Shown one piece after another: positions 36,196 through 44,454 of a DNA stretch of 56,093 nucleotides. The notes below the pieces were generated by a model. It saw nothing but the letters and a program-made list of their open reading frames with translations, did not search any database and was not told where the DNA came from. The stretch comes from Bacteroidia bacterium. GTDB lineage: Bacteria; Bacteroidota; Bacteroidia; Chitinophagales; Saprospiraceae. Position 1 is the stretch's first letter; every line of letters starts with the position of its first letter. Both the position numbers and the translations under genes were made by a program. The stretch is from NCBI GenBank assembly GCA_030430845.1, contig JAUIKE010000037.1:1-56093 (forward strand). The letters are read 5' to 3'.

Positions 36196-36777
36196 ATGAG
36201 GTATTCAATAATTCTATTATTTTTTATCTTCTATACAATTAATACTTACTCCCAAGTTTCTGATAAAGCAGGTAATGTTTATCCAACCATTGAAGTCGAT
36301 GGCTTAACCTGGATAGCAAAAAACATGAAATTCGAGACTCTTAATGTTTCTTGTCCAATGAAAGGTGGGATTGTAAGATGCGATGTTCCTGAAAGGTATT
36401 ATTTATTTGAGGAAGCAAAAGAAGTTTGTAAAACATTAGGCTCAGAGTGGAGATTACCTTCCCAGGAGGATTGGGCTTCATTGGTTTATTTTTTTGGTGA
36501 AGAGAAAATTTCCTATCCTATACTAATTGGTCTGGGAAAATCTGGATTTAATGCAACCTTATCTGGCTATGTAGATGGTTTTAGCACTTGGGATTACAAA
36601 AAAAATGGATACTATTGGAGTTCAACCATTAATGATGAATATGGCGAAAATCATTTCCTTCATAAGAGACCTTATGTAATTTCATTTGATTCAAATGAAA
36701 GAACAGTATGGCGGGTTCCGGCTGTTCCTAATGACATGAATAAATATTACATTTCAGTGCGTTGTGTGAAAGATTAA
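36196..36777 (+). CDS. Exported FISUMP-domain protein
   Basis: A 193-aa protein with a signal peptide (MRYSIILLFFIFYTINTYSQ). The mature part carries the Fibrobacter succinogenes major paralogous domain: AGNVYPTIEVDGLTWIAKNM, EAKEVCKTLGSEWRLPSQEDW, GYYWSST, and a terminal YISVRCVKD. The domain is common in secreted or surface proteins of Bacteroidota with no defined activity. AT-rich like its neighbours. Confidence 0.75.
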   Translation: MRYSIILLFFIFYTINTYSQVSDKAGNVYPTIEVDGLTWIAKNMKFETLNVSCPMKGGIVRCDVPERYYLFEEAKEVCKTLGSEWRLPSQEDWASLVYFFGEEKISYPILIGLGKSGFNATLSGYVDGFSTWDYKKNGYYWSSTINDEYGENHFLHKRPYVISFDSNERTVWRVPAVPNDMNKYYISVRCVKD

Positions 36778-36866
36778 TATTTTTTTTATGGACCTAGAAT
36801 TGAGGCCATTTCAATCCACTTTTATAAGTTTGATATAAAGAATTAACTTGCTAAACCATCAGCATT

Positions 36867-38165
36867 ATGAAAGAAAAAGAATACGACATATTCGTCAACC
36901 AAAATACTTACCCTGACCCTACCAATATATTCAGCTTAAAATTAGCTCCTGTAGATGAGATAATAAGTAAATGTGTTATTGTATTAGACACTAACGCATT
37001 ATTGGTCCCGTATTCAACAGGAAGTGAAAGCCTCAGTGAAATAGAGAGAGTATTTCAGAAAATGAAGCAGGAAGAACGACTTATTGTGCCTGGACAAGTC
37101 GCAAGGGAGTTTGCGAACAATAGACCTGAGAAATTAAAGGACCTTTACCAACAGTTGAATAGAAAACTAAACAAGACAGGAAAAATAGAAATTGGGAATT
37201 ATCCTCTTCTAGAAGGAATAACTGAATATCAAAGCGCTAAGGAATTGGAGGAAAAAATAAATGAGCAATTATCTGAGTATAAAAAATCAATCAAAAGTCT
37301 AAAAAACAAGGTCAAATCGTGGAATTGGAATGATCCTGTAAGTGAAATTTACAGACAAATATTTACAGGGAATACAATTCTAGATTTAAAGATTGAAGAG
37401 GAAAAAACAAAAAAGGATTTAGAGTACCGATACGCACATAAAATTCCTCCAGGTTTTAAAGATGGTAATAAGGAAGATAGTGGAGTCGGAGACTTTTTGA
37501 TATGGAAAACTATTCTTGAGATAGGGAAGGAAGAAAAAGATGTGATTTTTGTTTCTGGTGATGAAAAGTCAGATTGGTATCATCGAAGTGAAAATGAGGG
37601 ATTATATCCAAGGTTTGAGCTTCTAAATGAATTTTATGCTAAATCCAAAGGAAAAAGTTTTCACATATTACGATTATCTGAACTCCTTAAATTATTAGGT
37701 GCATCAGAAAATATTGTAAGTGAGATTGCTAGAGAAGAGACACTCCCAGAATCGTCATTTAACAATTTCATAGAGTTTTCAAAAATGGCGGAGACGGCAA
37801 TAGCTTATTGGTTTTCACAAAAAGATAACTGTAAAGTAATACATAATCCAAGCTTTCCAGATTTTAAATTAGAATGCAATAATGGAATTAAATCGGGAAT
37901 AGAGGTAATTACATTTAAAGGCGATAGTAACGTTAGAATGAGGTATCCAGAGTTACTTAATAGGCTAACAAAAGCTGAAATTTTATTCAATGAAAAAAAA
38001 TACGACTCCTTCTATTTTGTATTTGTTACACAGTCAAAAAATTACGCCTGGGATCTTTTTAAGTCTAGTATATCCAAAACAATAGAAGAATATGTCTTAT
38101 CTATTGAGATAAATTTGATTTTTGGTTTTCTTGATGAAGATGGAAGATTTATTAGAATGGAATAA
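36867..38165 (+). CDS. PIN-like domain protein (PIN_8 type) with C-terminal extension
   Basis: A 432-aa protein. The PIN ribonuclease core has all acidic residues in place: D41 in VIVLDTNALL, E81 in VAREF, D in GVGDFLIW, and D in FVSGDEKSDW. A long charged helical insert (~95-195) lies inside the domain, as in the PIN_8/DUF4935 group. From ~290 a separate alpha/beta domain follows (AETAIAYWFSQ, FPDFKLECNNG, GIEVITFK), which has a faint PD-(D/E)xK look (unproven). The gene is very AT-rich compared with mnmE or hsdM. It is the last intact gene before the right repeat and is probably an RNase-type defence effector. Confidence 0.7.
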   Translation: MKEKEYDIFVNQNTYPDPTNIFSLKLAPVDEIISKCVIVLDTNALLVPYSTGSESLSEIERVFQKMKQEERLIVPGQVAREFANNRPEKLKDLYQQLNRKLNKTGKIEIGNYPLLEGITEYQSAKELEEKINEQLSEYKKSIKSLKNKVKSWNWNDPVSEIYRQIFTGNTILDLKIEEEKTKKDLEYRYAHKIPPGFKDGNKEDSGVGDFLIWKTILEIGKEEKDVIFVSGDEKSDWYHRSENEGLYPRFELLNEFYAKSKGKSFHILRLSELLKLLGASENIVSEIAREETLPESSFNNFIEFSKMAETAIAYWFSQKDNCKVIHNPSFPDFKLECNNGIKSGIEVITFKGDSNVRMRYPELLNRLTKAEILFNEKKYDSFYFVFVTQSKNYAWDLFKSSISKTIEEYVLSIEINLIFGFLDEDGRFIRME

Positions 38166-38228
38166 TACCATATTGTACCCTATCTGTACCCTTATAAACA
38201 TAACTACCTGATTATCAATAAAAATTAC

Positions 38229-38247
38229 TTTTTGTATTGGGAAGTAG
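38229..38247 (+). other. Putative attachment site (right), copy of the mnmE 3' end
   Basis: An exact 19-nt copy of the end of mnmE, here without the rest of the gene. It marks the boundary of the 13.4-kb island beginning at 24813. Confidence 0.7.
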
Positions 38248-38373
38248 TACCAGCTTCAGACCTGTCTGCCTAAGGCATGATTGTCCGTTCCGCGGACTTT
38301 AGTCTGCAGCAGTTGTTTTTCACTTCCCAGCAAGCTAAAGCTCGCTTTACCGGCAAACTGAAGTTGGCGGTAC
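38247..38373. repeat. MITE-like repeat, copy 2
   Basis: Same terminal inverted repeats and internal palindromes as copy 1 (24831-24938), with about 24 bp extra near the left end and several substitutions. It accounts for the gap 38166-38651 together with the DUF433 remnant; nothing else was recognised there. Confidence 0.75.
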
Positions 38374-38399
38374 GGTAAGGAATTAAACCAACCAAACCC

Positions 38400-38502
38400 A
38401 TGGATAAAAAATATCTTAAAAGAATTTGACGATCTGGAAGAAGCTGATATCCGGGCCTGTTTGGCATATGCTGTTAAGGTGATCGAGAGGAAGAGTCGGT
38501 AA
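38400..38502 (+). pseudogene. Broken DUF433 gene, copy 2
   Basis: It begins ATGGATAAAAA like the gene at 24965, then about 40 codons are missing and the frame shifts. The remainder, read one frame over, gives KEFDDLEEADIRACLAYAVK, matching the C-terminal part of the intact copy. Confidence 0.8.
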
Positions 38503-38651
38503 ACACACAAAATCAGGTAAACCATTGTGCACGATTAATTAATATGCACAAAAAAGGCTGTGCCAGCCCAATTAAGTATGTGAATTTTGAATAAGAATTT
38601 TTTAACTCTATATTAGTTTATCAATTCCAAACTACCTACTCCTGATAAACA

Positions 38652-40652
38652 ATGACCTTACCCATACTGAATAGTAAAACACAAAAATGGAAAAAACTGA
38701 CTATCCCCTGGTCTCCCTTCAATGAAGACCTCGCCCTGCAAGCCAAAGAAGAAATCAAAGCCGGAGAATTGGGAAAAGCCTTAGATTGCCTTTCCAAAAT
38801 TGAAGTTCCAGCCCTAGAAGAAGAAGTCACTCAACTTTCCAGTCAACTAGCCCATAATGAAAAACTGAACAGACAAGGGGTTTTAAGTCATGAAAAATAT
38901 ATCCTATCTCAAAATCGCTTGAGTAAGGGGATTTTAGAACTGATTTCAAGCGTAGAAATGAGTCTTCAGGAAGAAGGTGAAATAAATACTAAAATCAAAG
39001 CCTACCTCTCCCAGCGTTATCAAAATCGGTTGGATCAAAAATTAGCAGGAAGACAGCCCATTAATTTACGCAAGCTCCCTTCCTCTGAAGGCACCAGTAA
39101 TGAAACAAGCAGCTATTTTGTGACCATTGATAGAGAAGATATCCAGGGAACCGTCCACAATATTTTTGAAGAAGCGAAAGGAAGATTATTAATAACCGGC
39201 CTGCCTGGGTCGGGAAAGACGGTCCTGATGTTACAATTGGTTTTGGCCTTATTAGAAGACAAAACGCCTGCTATTCCCGTGGTGCTCAACCTGGCAACCT
39301 GGCAAAGTAGTTATGGTAAATTAGAAGGCTGGCTGGAAAAAATTCTCCCTCATGAACTGGGAGTTAACTCTATCTTAGCAAAAAGAGTATTGAAAGAAAC
39401 CCCTTTGATCCTGCTTTTGGATGGATTGGATGAAGTAAAAGAAGCGGACAGAAGATCCTGCCTGGAGGCTATTGGCTCTTATGGCTCTGATGCCCAAAAG
39501 GAATTTGTTATTGCTTCACGCAAACAGGAATACATAAATGCAGGAAAAGACGCCCCTGTTTATTTGCAGGTCGAAGTGGAGCCCCTCAAACTGGATCAAA
39601 TTGAAACGGAATTACAACGCATTGGTTATCAGCAACCCGAAGCATTACCTCTTTTGAATGCTATAAAATCGGACGAACTGATAAAGGAAGTGGTTAAAAT
39701 CCCTTTCTATTTTAATGTGCTGCAGTTATTATTTGCTCAAGGAAAACGTTTGTCCGATCTTAATTTTTCATCCAGGCAGTTGGAGGGACTACAAGAAGAA
39801 ATCATACATCGTTTCATTCATACACAGTTAGACGAAAATGCCTTCAAATCAAAACCTGCACAAAAATGGCTGGCTTTTTTAGCGTCCCGGATGAAGCAAC
39901 GAAATTTAGTAGTTTTTGAATTGAGAGATATGCAATTTGATTGGTGGTCCTGGTCTAATTGGAGTTTGATTTGGGGTTCATTTTTTTACGTTATGATTTC
40001 TATTCCGATTTTTATTTTAATCTTTTTTTTGATTGTCTTTGTTGCTGAAGGGTTTTCTCTTCAGGGAATTGACCGTACCCTATTTTTATTGCTTCTATTC
40101 CTTCCAGTTTTCGGAGTAGTTCCGGCAATACTTAGAGTCCTGAAAATAACTTCCAGTATATCAAACTTCAAAATTGAAACAAGAGAACGAATAGATTTTA
40201 AGTGGAAACCTTTTTTGGAAGCCACCTTATCCTTTTTTATCATCATCGCCCCGGTGATCGGCTTATTTGTAGGTCTGAATCTTGGGTTGGAAACCGGTTT
40301 GCTTTATAGCCTAAGCGCAGGTTTACTTTTTAGTTTGTTATTAGGCTTGGGGTACATTATGCAAAAAGAATATTCGAGTCTTCTTCAAATTAACCATCCT
40401 TATCAAAGGTTTTACGCTTCTTTATATCGATTACACTTTTCCATTTTACTCCATATCGTACTTAGAGTTCAATTATACCAACAAGGAGTTCTCCCACTAA
40501 AACTAGTTCGGTTTTTAAATAGCATGTCCAGCCTTCACATCATGGAATCCGACGGTGCTACCTGGCGCTTCCGCCACCGGATCATTCAGGATTATTTCGC
40601 AGAGCAATGGGATGAAAAATATTCAAAAGAAATGGGGGTCCAAAAAGTCTAA
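38652..40652 (+). CDS. EAD11-like/NACHT NTPase with four membrane helices
   Basis: A 666-aa STAND-type NTPase. Residues ~28-105 (AKEEIKAGELGKALDCL, LAHNEKLNRQGVLSHEKY, RLSKGILELI) match effector-associated domain 11, an adaptor that recruits effectors. The NACHT domain has Walker A GLPGSGKT (183-190) and Walker B LILLLDGLDEV (Asp256, Asp260, Glu261). Hydrophobic helices lie at ~440-463, 475-495, 524-542 and 549-568. The NACHT-associated FRHRIIQDYFAEQW is at the C-terminus. Known bacterial NACHT proteins defend against phage; here membrane disruption or membrane-tethered sensing is inferred. It lies just beyond the right island repeat and stands alone. Confidence 0.82.
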   Translation: MTLPILNSKTQKWKKLTIPWSPFNEDLALQAKEEIKAGELGKALDCLSKIEVPALEEEVTQLSSQLAHNEKLNRQGVLSHEKYILSQNRLSKGILELISSVEMSLQEEGEINTKIKAYLSQRYQNRLDQKLAGRQPINLRKLPSSEGTSNETSSYFVTIDREDIQGTVHNIFEEAKGRLLITGLPGSGKTVLMLQLVLALLEDKTPAIPVVLNLATWQSSYGKLEGWLEKILPHELGVNSILAKRVLKETPLILLLDGLDEVKEADRRSCLEAIGSYGSDAQKEFVIASRKQEYINAGKDAPVYLQVEVEPLKLDQIETELQRIGYQQPEALPLLNAIKSDELIKEVVKIPFYFNVLQLLFAQGKRLSDLNFSSRQLEGLQEEIIHRFIHTQLDENAFKSKPAQKWLAFLASRMKQRNLVVFELRDMQFDWWSWSNWSLIWGSFFYVMISIPIFILIFFLIVFVAEGFSLQGIDRTLFLLLLFLPVFGVVPAILRVLKITSSISNFKIETRERIDFKWKPFLEATLSFFIIIAPVIGLFVGLNLGLETGLLYSLSAGLLFSLLLGLGYIMQKEYSSLLQINHPYQRFYASLYRLHFSILLHIVLRVQLYQQGVLPLKLVRFLNSMSSLHIMESDGATWRFRHRIIQDYFAEQWDEKYSKEMGVQKV

Positions 40653-40771
40653 AAACCCCTCATTTAAAAATTACCCTTTTAGGTCGTCCAAATTACTTTA
40701 CCTGCTTTTACTTACCCCATCAGGTAGCGAATCCAACTCTGTAATTCGTTAGGATAAAAAGAAACAAAACT

Positions 40772-41821
40772 ATGGACGCCTCCTTCGACTCCTGGACCTC
40801 CCTCTTCCTGCTAAGCGCTTCCTTCGGCCTTTTCCTGAGCGGGGTCATATTTTCTGGAAAAACGCATCGTAATTATATGCTGGGGAGTATTGTCCTGGGG
40901 TATGCACTAATGCTTACCTATTATGTGCTTTTCTGGACAAATTACCATCTTCAATTACCTGGGTATATTGCTGCCGCTACCGAATTTACCTACCTGATCG
41001 GCCCGTTGTTTTACTTTTTTCTCCGGTCTACTAAATCAGTCACTTACTTTCGCTGGCCACACCTGGTACCCTTCTTTTTGATAATCATCCACCACTTTCT
41101 ATTTCCACTGTACCCCAGACATCTATTCACAACCATCATTACGACCCAGGACATCCTTCAAAATGTACACTTGTTGATTTACAGTACGCTCTCCCTACAC
41201 TTTGTTTTAAAGAAAATAAACAATAAAAAAGGAGCTGAATATCGCTTAAAAAAGAAATTAACCTGGCTGTATGCAGCTTTTGCGATTTGCTTCTTTTCAT
41301 ACTACCTGCTGTCTTATTCCGGTTACCTTATCATCGAATTGGACTATTGTATTTCTTTAACTTCTACCCTCATCATTTACTACATTGGCCTTTCAGGATA
41401 TAAAAACCCCAATACCTTATTTTCAAAAGATACTCCAGATAAACGCTACGAAAAATCAAGTATCTCTCCAAAAGTGGCCAAAAAAATCTGCCAGGAATTA
41501 GAAGTATTTCTGGAACAAAGTCAATCCTATACAGATGGTTCTCTTCGACTGGCCGATGTAAGCGATCAGATCGGCTTTAGCCAGCACTACATTTCACAGG
41601 CACTGAACAGATACCTGAATAAGAATTTCAACGAATATGTCAATGAGAAGCGATTTCAATACGCGAAAAGGCTTTTAGAAGACCCCGAAAAAGCAAATTG
41701 GCGAATGAAGGAAATTTCTGCCAAAGCCGGTTTCAATAATAAAACTACGTTCAATAATACTTTTAAAAAATACCTGGGCCAAACGCCTACCTCTTATCGA
41801 GAGAGCATCTATCCCCATTAA
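40772..41821 (+). CDS. AraC-family regulator with membrane sensor domain
   Basis: A 349-aa protein. The first ~215 residues form about seven hydrophobic helices (for example SLFLLSASFGLFLSGVIF, LVPFFLIIIHHFLF, FAICFFSYYLLSYSGYLII). The C-terminal ~105 residues are an AraC double helix-turn-helix: SLRLADVSDQIGFSQHYISQALN, NEYVNEKRFQYAKRLL, MKEISAKAGFNNKTTFNNTFKKYLGQTPTSYR. It probably senses a membrane-borne or external signal. No partner gene is obvious; the next segment is decayed sequence. Confidence 0.88.
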   Translation: MDASFDSWTSLFLLSASFGLFLSGVIFSGKTHRNYMLGSIVLGYALMLTYYVLFWTNYHLQLPGYIAAATEFTYLIGPLFYFFLRSTKSVTYFRWPHLVPFFLIIIHHFLFPLYPRHLFTTIITTQDILQNVHLLIYSTLSLHFVLKKINNKKGAEYRLKKKLTWLYAAFAICFFSYYLLSYSGYLIIELDYCISLTSTLIIYYIGLSGYKNPNTLFSKDTPDKRYEKSSISPKVAKKICQELEVFLEQSQSYTDGSLRLADVSDQIGFSQHYISQALNRYLNKNFNEYVNEKRFQYAKRLLEDPEKANWRMKEISAKAGFNNKTTFNNTFKKYLGQTPTSYRESIYPH

Positions 41822-41833
41822 GACACATGAGTT

Positions 41834-41947
41834 TTATTTAGTTGTCTTTCCTCCTAGGGCCGTAAGCACACTATCAACAGGCTCCCATAATTCAATTTTA
41901 TTGCCGTCCGGATCCATCAGGTGTACGAACTTATGGTGATCATTATT
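41834..41947 (-). pseudogene. Remnant of a VOC (glyoxalase/bleomycin-resistance) protein
   Basis: The minus strand encodes NDHHKFVHLMDPDGNKIELWEP then VDSVLTALGG and a stop, the typical end of vicinal oxygen chelate proteins. An in-frame stop lies directly upstream and no N-terminal part remains. Confidence 0.7.
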
Positions 41948-42285
41948 TTACAATCCAACTGTAAGGATGGACGATCTGCCGGGCCTTTTCATATGTCAAA
42001 TGAAAGACAAATTAGAACACCCCAAAGAGACATTAAACCAAAAAAAAGTCAATTATCCTTGGGGTTTACCAATTTACTTGAAAAAAAAAACCGCCCTTCC
42101 CAATATTGCTTTCAAATTTTTGAACACTCATGCTTTCCGCCGATCCGGATGGAATACCCTGGGCGATAAAAAAAATGATGATTGAAACCTCCATAGACAT
42201 CGGCTTTTCAGGCTTTGATTTCCAATCGGGTTACGGAATGGTAGATCCTAGAATTAATTAATAGAATCAAATGAATATTTAAATT
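41948..42285 (+). other. Decayed region with a possible S8 peptidase fragment
   Basis: No intact gene is recognised. On the plus strand 42177-42261 reads ...IDIGFSGFDFQSGYGMVDPRIN-stop, which resembles the end of Bacteroidota subtilases (GFDF.SG.G..D). The open stretch before it (about 41967-42185) matches nothing I know. Confidence 0.3.
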
Positions 42286-43446
42286 ATGAAACCAACAGAG
42301 CTACTACTTTTATCTATTACCCTAATGATGCTATTCGGTTGCAGCAAGGACAACGGCATAGCCGGTCCTACTCTCAACACGCTCATTATTACCTCCTCCA
42401 ACGGCAGCCGACTGGATATTTCCAAAATAAACAGCACACAAATTTCCGTCAGTGGTCGCGACGCGTCAAATAACCAGATCGACATTAAAGATCCTATAAG
42501 CTGGGAAGTCAATAACTCCAATATAACAGTTGATCAAAATGGCCTCGTAAGCCTGGTATCCATAGGCATGTCTACTATCACCGCCCGAGTGAAAGAGGTA
42601 ATGGCCACTATTGAAATTTCAGTCTGGAATAGCCAACTGCCCCGAACAGAAATATTTGTCAGCGATGCAGGACCCAATTATCAGGCACCCTGGCAAATAC
42701 TTCGCGCCTTTGAAGATGGGTCGCATTATGAAGTATTCACCAATCAAAACCTCAGCTGGCCTCAGGATATAGTCATACTTGAAGGTAAGGGCATTGCACT
42801 GATCTCCAACTTCTCAGCAAATAATATCACCCAGTATGACTTAGAAACCGGGAGTTACAAAGGAGTCTTCGCTTCGGGTATTAGTGGCCCCACCCGGATG
42901 AAGATAGGTCCCGACGAGCTATTGTACGTACTTCAATGGCAAGGGGACGGTTTAGTTAGAAGGTTTGAGTTGAATGGTACTTCACTCGGCGCCTTTACGG
43001 ATGTAGGTGTTTCTCAAAGTATTGGAATAGCCTGGGATTCCGGCGGAAATCTTTACGTTTCGTCCTACAGCGACGGTAACGGTAGTTCATTCGTCCGAAG
43101 ATTTGACGCTGCCGGGAAGGATATGGGCATTTTCATCGGCTCGAATATTCAAGGCGCTACAGATATCTGGTTTGAAGGAACTGATCTTATGATCAATGAT
43201 TATCCTCAAGGTATTGTAAAAAGGTTCAATGCTTCCGGAGCGTTTCAAGAAAACTTCATTACAGGCCTGAATCTGAATGAGGGAATCGACCATCTACTGA
43301 ATGGCAATATCCTGATTGGAAACGGCGGTAGTAAAGCGGTCAAAATGTACACCCCTGAAGGAGTATTCATTAAGGACATTGTACCCCCGGGAACACTCAA
43401 TCTTGCCTTGCCGAATGCAGTGACCGTAAGAGAAGTGAACAGATAA
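42286..43446 (+). CDS. Lipoprotein with Ig-like and NHL-type propeller domains
   Basis: A 386-aa probable lipoprotein with lipobox LFGC (Cys20). Residues ~30-110 look like a bacterial Ig-like (BIG2) domain: TQISVSGRDASNNQIDIKDPISWEV...NGLVSLVSIGMSTITARV. The rest is repetitive beta-propeller sequence of the NHL/SMP-30 kind (FEDGSHYEVFTNQ, QYDLETGSYKGVFASGISGPTRMKIGPDELLYV, FVRRFDAAGKDMGIFI). The likely place is the outer surface; its binding partner is unknown. Confidence 0.75.
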   Translation: MKPTELLLLSITLMMLFGCSKDNGIAGPTLNTLIITSSNGSRLDISKINSTQISVSGRDASNNQIDIKDPISWEVNNSNITVDQNGLVSLVSIGMSTITARVKEVMATIEISVWNSQLPRTEIFVSDAGPNYQAPWQILRAFEDGSHYEVFTNQNLSWPQDIVILEGKGIALISNFSANNITQYDLETGSYKGVFASGISGPTRMKIGPDELLYVLQWQGDGLVRRFELNGTSLGAFTDVGVSQSIGIAWDSGGNLYVSSYSDGNGSSFVRRFDAAGKDMGIFIGSNIQGATDIWFEGTDLMINDYPQGIVKRFNASGAFQENFITGLNLNEGIDHLLNGNILIGNGGSKAVKMYTPEGVFIKDIVPPGTLNLALPNAVTVREVNR

Positions 43447-43554
43447 TTTTAAACATACCATCCCATAAGGTACCATTGATGGAAAAGAAACCTAAAGCGG
43501 TCTGATTGTGGAAATAGTTTCCTACTACCATATTGGAGAGATCTGGGAAGACAA

Positions 43555-43617
43555 AAAAGTGAATAGTAAAAAGGTAGAGCAGCTGACAGCTGCTCTACCT
43601 TTTTACTATTCACTTTT
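43555..43617. terminator. 31-bp perfect-stem terminator overlapping a gene end
   Basis: Arms 43555-43585 and 43587-43617 are exactly complementary around a single central A. The right arm includes the final codons and stop of the thioredoxin-like gene (minus strand), so the hairpin spans coding and non-coding sequence. It separates two convergent genes. Confidence 0.9.
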
Positions 43618-44097
43618 ATTAGCCCGCGCTATCATCTGATCCACACCTGAAATAAACTGATCTACAGTAGGCGTGTAACCCGTACGACCCAGTGCCTGAA
43701 TCGCAAACTGGCCTTTCTCATTTTTATCCATATGGAATACCCAAACGGTCGGATAGCCCCTTACCTGAAAAGCCTGCTGCAAAGAGAAGTTCTGCTGGCG
43801 GATGTCTTCAGGAAGTTTCTTTCTGCGGGGAAAATCGAGTTCTAAAAGCACCACATTGTCCTCCGCCCAGTCCTTGAATTGAGCTTTGGAGAAGACATTA
43901 TCGGTCAATTTATGGCACCAGCCGCACCAATCACTGCCCGTAAAGTTAGCCATGATCGGCTTGCCGGTCTCTTTCGATTCATTGAAGGCTTCTTCAATCT
44001 TGACCAACCAACCTTCATTTTGAGCTTTATAGTCAGACTGCGCGGTAGCCAAAGCGGCCAGGAATAAGAAACTGAAAAGTATACTGAGCTTTTTCAT
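43606..44097 (-). CDS. Exported thioredoxin-like protein
   Basis: A 163-aa protein with a signal peptide (MKKLSILFSFLFLAALATAQ) and a thioredoxin fold of the Thioredoxin_7 type: GKPIMANFTGSDWCGWCHKL with the CGWC redox pair, VVLLELDFPR, and the cis-proline in VRGYPTVWVF. It is probably a periplasmic thiol oxidoreductase. The ATG at 44097 is chosen because the signal peptide begins there; an upstream ATG at 44118 adds seven residues. Confidence 0.85.
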   Translation of the reverse strand: MKKLSILFSFLFLAALATAQSDYKAQNEGWLVKIEEAFNESKETGKPIMANFTGSDWCGWCHKLTDNVFSKAQFKDWAEDNVVLLELDFPRRKKLPEDIRQQNFSLQQAFQVRGYPTVWVFHMDKNEKGQFAIQALGRTGYTPTVDQFISGVDQMIARANKSE

Positions 44098-44396
44098 TAT
44101 TGGTCTTTTTATGTTCACTGATGATCTATTTCAATAAAAATTACGGACGAATAAGCATTCAGGTTGCAATCCAGTCCGTCATTAAGCTTTTTCGCTCAAA
44201 AACAATATTACTACAATTTTATTTTTTCAAATACTAATAAAATGTTATCTATATCACAAAAGCTATAGCTTTAAGAAAAAATTAGGGTATTTGGGCACTT
44301 TTTTTCCGCTACAGGGCAAAAAAATCAAAAATAAGTACCTATTAAATCTATTTCTTTACCACAGTTGTTGTAGAAAAAATGACCCATTAATTTTAC
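44098..44396. other. Divergent spacer upstream of the thioredoxin-like and antiporter genes
   Basis: AT-rich. The only structure seen is a 14-nt palindrome AAAGCTATAGCTTT at 44259-44272. No gene or clear promoter was recognised; the hairpin at 44397 follows. Confidence 0.5.
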
Positions 44397-44438
44397 TTAA
44401 AGCTAATTTGCTGCCGAATGGCGGCAAATTAGCTTTAA
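44397..44438. repeat. GC-tipped hairpin in the leader of the antiporter gene
   Basis: A 19-bp stem (TTAAAGCTAATTTGCTGCC with GGCGGCAAATTAGCTTTAA, one T-G pair) with loop GAAT. It ends 16 bp before the ATG of the antiporter gene and lies in a divergent region, so it is not an upstream gene's terminator. Confidence 0.8.
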
Positions 44439-44454
44439 ATACTTTCTAGCCTCA

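Noticed and set aside
25309..38165. Search for an integrase or transposase that could move the island
   Set aside because: All frames in the interval were assigned or looked at; none shows recombinase motifs.
43447..43554. Possible small gene between the NHL lipoprotein and the thioredoxin-like gene
   Set aside because: The open stretch runs into the long hairpin and has no start or recognisable sequence.
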